7,332 nt of DNA from NCBI GenBank assembly GCA_045533175.1, contig JAZSHJ010000076.1, positions 1-7,332 on the forward strand, read 5' to 3'. Numbering within the stretch: the stretch's first letter is position 1; each line of letters opens with the position of its first letter. Shown here piece by piece: positions 6,775-7,332 of the stretch. The position numbers and the translations under genes were made by a program. This DNA is from SIG588 sp045533175. GTDB taxonomy: Bacteria > Bacillota > Clostridia > Oscillospirales > Acutalibacteraceae. Below the pieces are notes generated by a model. The model was not told the DNA's origin and did not search any database. It saw only the letters and a program-made list of their open reading frames with translations.

Positions 6775-6803
6775 ATTGTACCGAAAGCCGTCCGTTTTGT
6801 CAA
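6775..6803 (-). promoter_or_regulatory. Housekeeping promoter of the glycosyltransferase-pgeF operon
   Basis: On the minus strand a perfect -35 TTGACA (6803-6798) is followed after exactly 17 bp by TACAAT (6780-6775; 5 of 6). The expected transcript starts near 6768, about 25 nt before the glycosyltransferase ATG. The -35 overlaps the bofA stop codon (TGA, 6802-6800), so there is no room for a terminator before it and none is seen. Confidence 0.87.
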
Positions 6804-7063
6804 CCGAGCAATGCTTTGAGCGTGAGCAATGTGATAATACCGGGAGCACCGAGCACCGCCCCTGTGCCGAGCGTGAGGGGATTCAGCGCCAGCGTCACTC
6901 CCGTATACATTCCGACCGCATCCACCGCCAATATGCACAGCCACCCGCCCGCGGCGGAAGAGAGCGCCCCGCGCAACGGTTTTCCGCTTTTGAAGAGGGC
7001 TGTGGGCACCGCCAGCGTCACCGCCGCCGCCACGCCCCACCACAGAACAACACTCATACTCAT
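6800..7063 (-). CDS. bofA: BofA-family pro-sigma-K processing regulator
   Basis: The 87-residue hydrophobic protein matches the BofA family. In Bacillus, BofA with SpoIVFA inhibits the intramembrane protease SpoIVFB in the outer forespore membrane, delaying pro-sigma-K cleavage until a forespore signal arrives. The sequence has an N-terminal membrane segment (about 5-23), a short basic linker SGKPLRG (26-32), a second hydrophobic stretch (about 38-53) and a C-terminal segment holding N61, T64 and LGAPGI (71-76). As I recall the B. subtilis protein, it too is 87 residues and N48, N61 and T64 matter for inhibition; here N61 and T64 are kept but residue 48 is Asp. The ATG at 7063 has AGGTG 8 nt upstream and overlaps the yaaL stop as ATGA; ATG at 7057 is a less likely alternative. 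The yaaL-bofA order matches Bacillus. spoIVFA and spoIVFB are not in this window. Confidence 0.88.
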   Translation of the reverse strand: MSMSVVLWWGVAAAVTLAVPTALFKSGKPLRGALSSAAGGWLCILAVDAVGMYTGVTLALNPLTLGTGAVLGAPGIITLLTLKALLG

Positions 7064-7281
7064 GCGCGTTTCACCTGCCGCCGCAAACGGGATAGATACC
7101 GATACCGCGCCTGAAGCGCCAAACGTTCATACAAACACGCATCCAACAGGTCGCTGTCCGTTTCCTCGGAAAAGCGGGTATCCACCGCGTTCAACTGTCC
7201 GCAGATCTCCCGCATGGCACGCGTGATCGCATCCTCTTTCACACGCGGTTGCAACAAGGTATCACGCAACCGATTGCTCAT
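7060..7281 (-). CDS. yaaL: YaaL-like DUF2508 protein
   Basis: This 73-residue charged protein of unknown function fits the DUF2508 (YaaL) family. It is predicted to be mostly helical with no membrane segment, and ends in the family-like stretch DLLDACLYERLALQARYRYL (44-63) followed by a basic tail. The start at 7281 is chosen because GAGGTGAT (7293-7286) lies just upstream with good spacing; an in-frame ATG at 7311 would place this Shine-Dalgarno inside the gene and would also span the predicted promoter. It overlaps bofA by 4 nt, suggesting coupled translation. In Bacillus the order is recR-yaaL-bofA, so recR is expected just beyond the right edge. The family call rests on the C-terminal motif, length and gene order together; function is not known. 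Confidence 0.78.
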   Translation of the reverse strand: MSNRLRDTLLQPRVKEDAITRAMREICGQLNAVDTRFSEETDSDLLDACLYERLALQARYRYLSRLRRQVKRA

Positions 7282-7299
7282 ACACATCACCTCAATGGC

Positions 7300-7328
7300 A
7301 GTATATGGCAAAGCAAAAATAAATATAC
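7300..7328 (-). promoter_or_regulatory. Candidate sigma-E promoter of yaaL-bofA
   Basis: On the minus strand GTATATT (7328-7322) is followed after 14 nt by CATATACT (7307-7300). This fits the sigma-E pattern of an ATATT-type -35, a 14-15 nt spacer and a CATA(C/T)A(A/C)T -10. bofA is a sigma-E-regulon gene in Bacillus. Transcription would start near 7293, at or next to the Shine-Dalgarno GAGGTGAT, so the leader would be only about 12 nt. That very short leader is the main reason for caution. Confidence 0.6.
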
Positions 7329-7332
7329 GAAA

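Noticed and set aside
1..7332. Mobile elements, CRISPR arrays, toxin-antitoxin or defence genes
   Set aside because: No transposase, spaced direct repeats, terminal inverted repeats or defence-protein motifs were found on either strand. All space is filled by the nine genes and short intergenic signals.

Overview
This window reads as a housekeeping and sporulation segment from an endospore-forming Firmicute. The evidence is dipicolinate synthase (dpaA, dpaB), a BofA-family regulator preceded by a YaaL/DUF2508 gene, and promoters that look like mother-cell sigma sites. The G-rich Shine-Dalgarno sequences, the G+C-rich coding sequence and a eukaryote-like UDP-sugar pyrophosphorylase suggest a G+C-rich member of the Clostridia, perhaps Oscillospirales-like. 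That taxonomic step is inference. All nine genes lie on the minus strand, so transcription runs from high to low coordinates. No tRNA, rRNA, CRISPR array, insertion sequence or phage gene was seen.

Layout in the direction of transcription. (1) 7328-6800: a sigma-E-like promoter, then yaaL and bofA with an ATGA overlap. (2) 6803-4776: a near-consensus housekeeping promoter whose -35 overlaps the bofA stop codon, then a GT4 glycosyltransferase and pgeF with a 7-bp overlap. (3) 4759-3248: a sigma-K-like promoter and a hairpin that hides the dpaA ribosome-binding site, then dpaA and dpaB with an ATGA overlap, ending at an intrinsic terminator (3211-3238). (4) 3209-1: a strong extended -10 promoter, then rpiB, a UAP1-like uridylyltransferase and pncB. 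pncB runs off the left edge a few residues before its expected end.

How the genes may work together. BofA belongs to the checkpoint that holds back the pro-sigma-K protease, and dpaAB is a classic sigma-K target that makes dipicolinic acid for the spore core. The window therefore carries a regulator and an end product of the same late mother-cell pathway about 2 kb apart. The rpiB operon is metabolic: RpiB supplies ribose 5-phosphate, the precursor of the PRPP used by PncB for NAD salvage, while the UDP-sugar enzyme makes an activated sugar.

The most interesting observation is the dpaA leader. A 13-bp stem (one U.G wobble) plus a smaller inner stem ends in six U directly before the dpaA AUG, and its 3' arm contains the Shine-Dalgarno sequence. 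The predicted sigma-K start lies inside the loop, so a sporulation transcript would lack the blocking arm, whereas read-through RNA from pgeF would be terminated or left untranslatable. This is a hypothesis from sequence. The protein families are all known ones.
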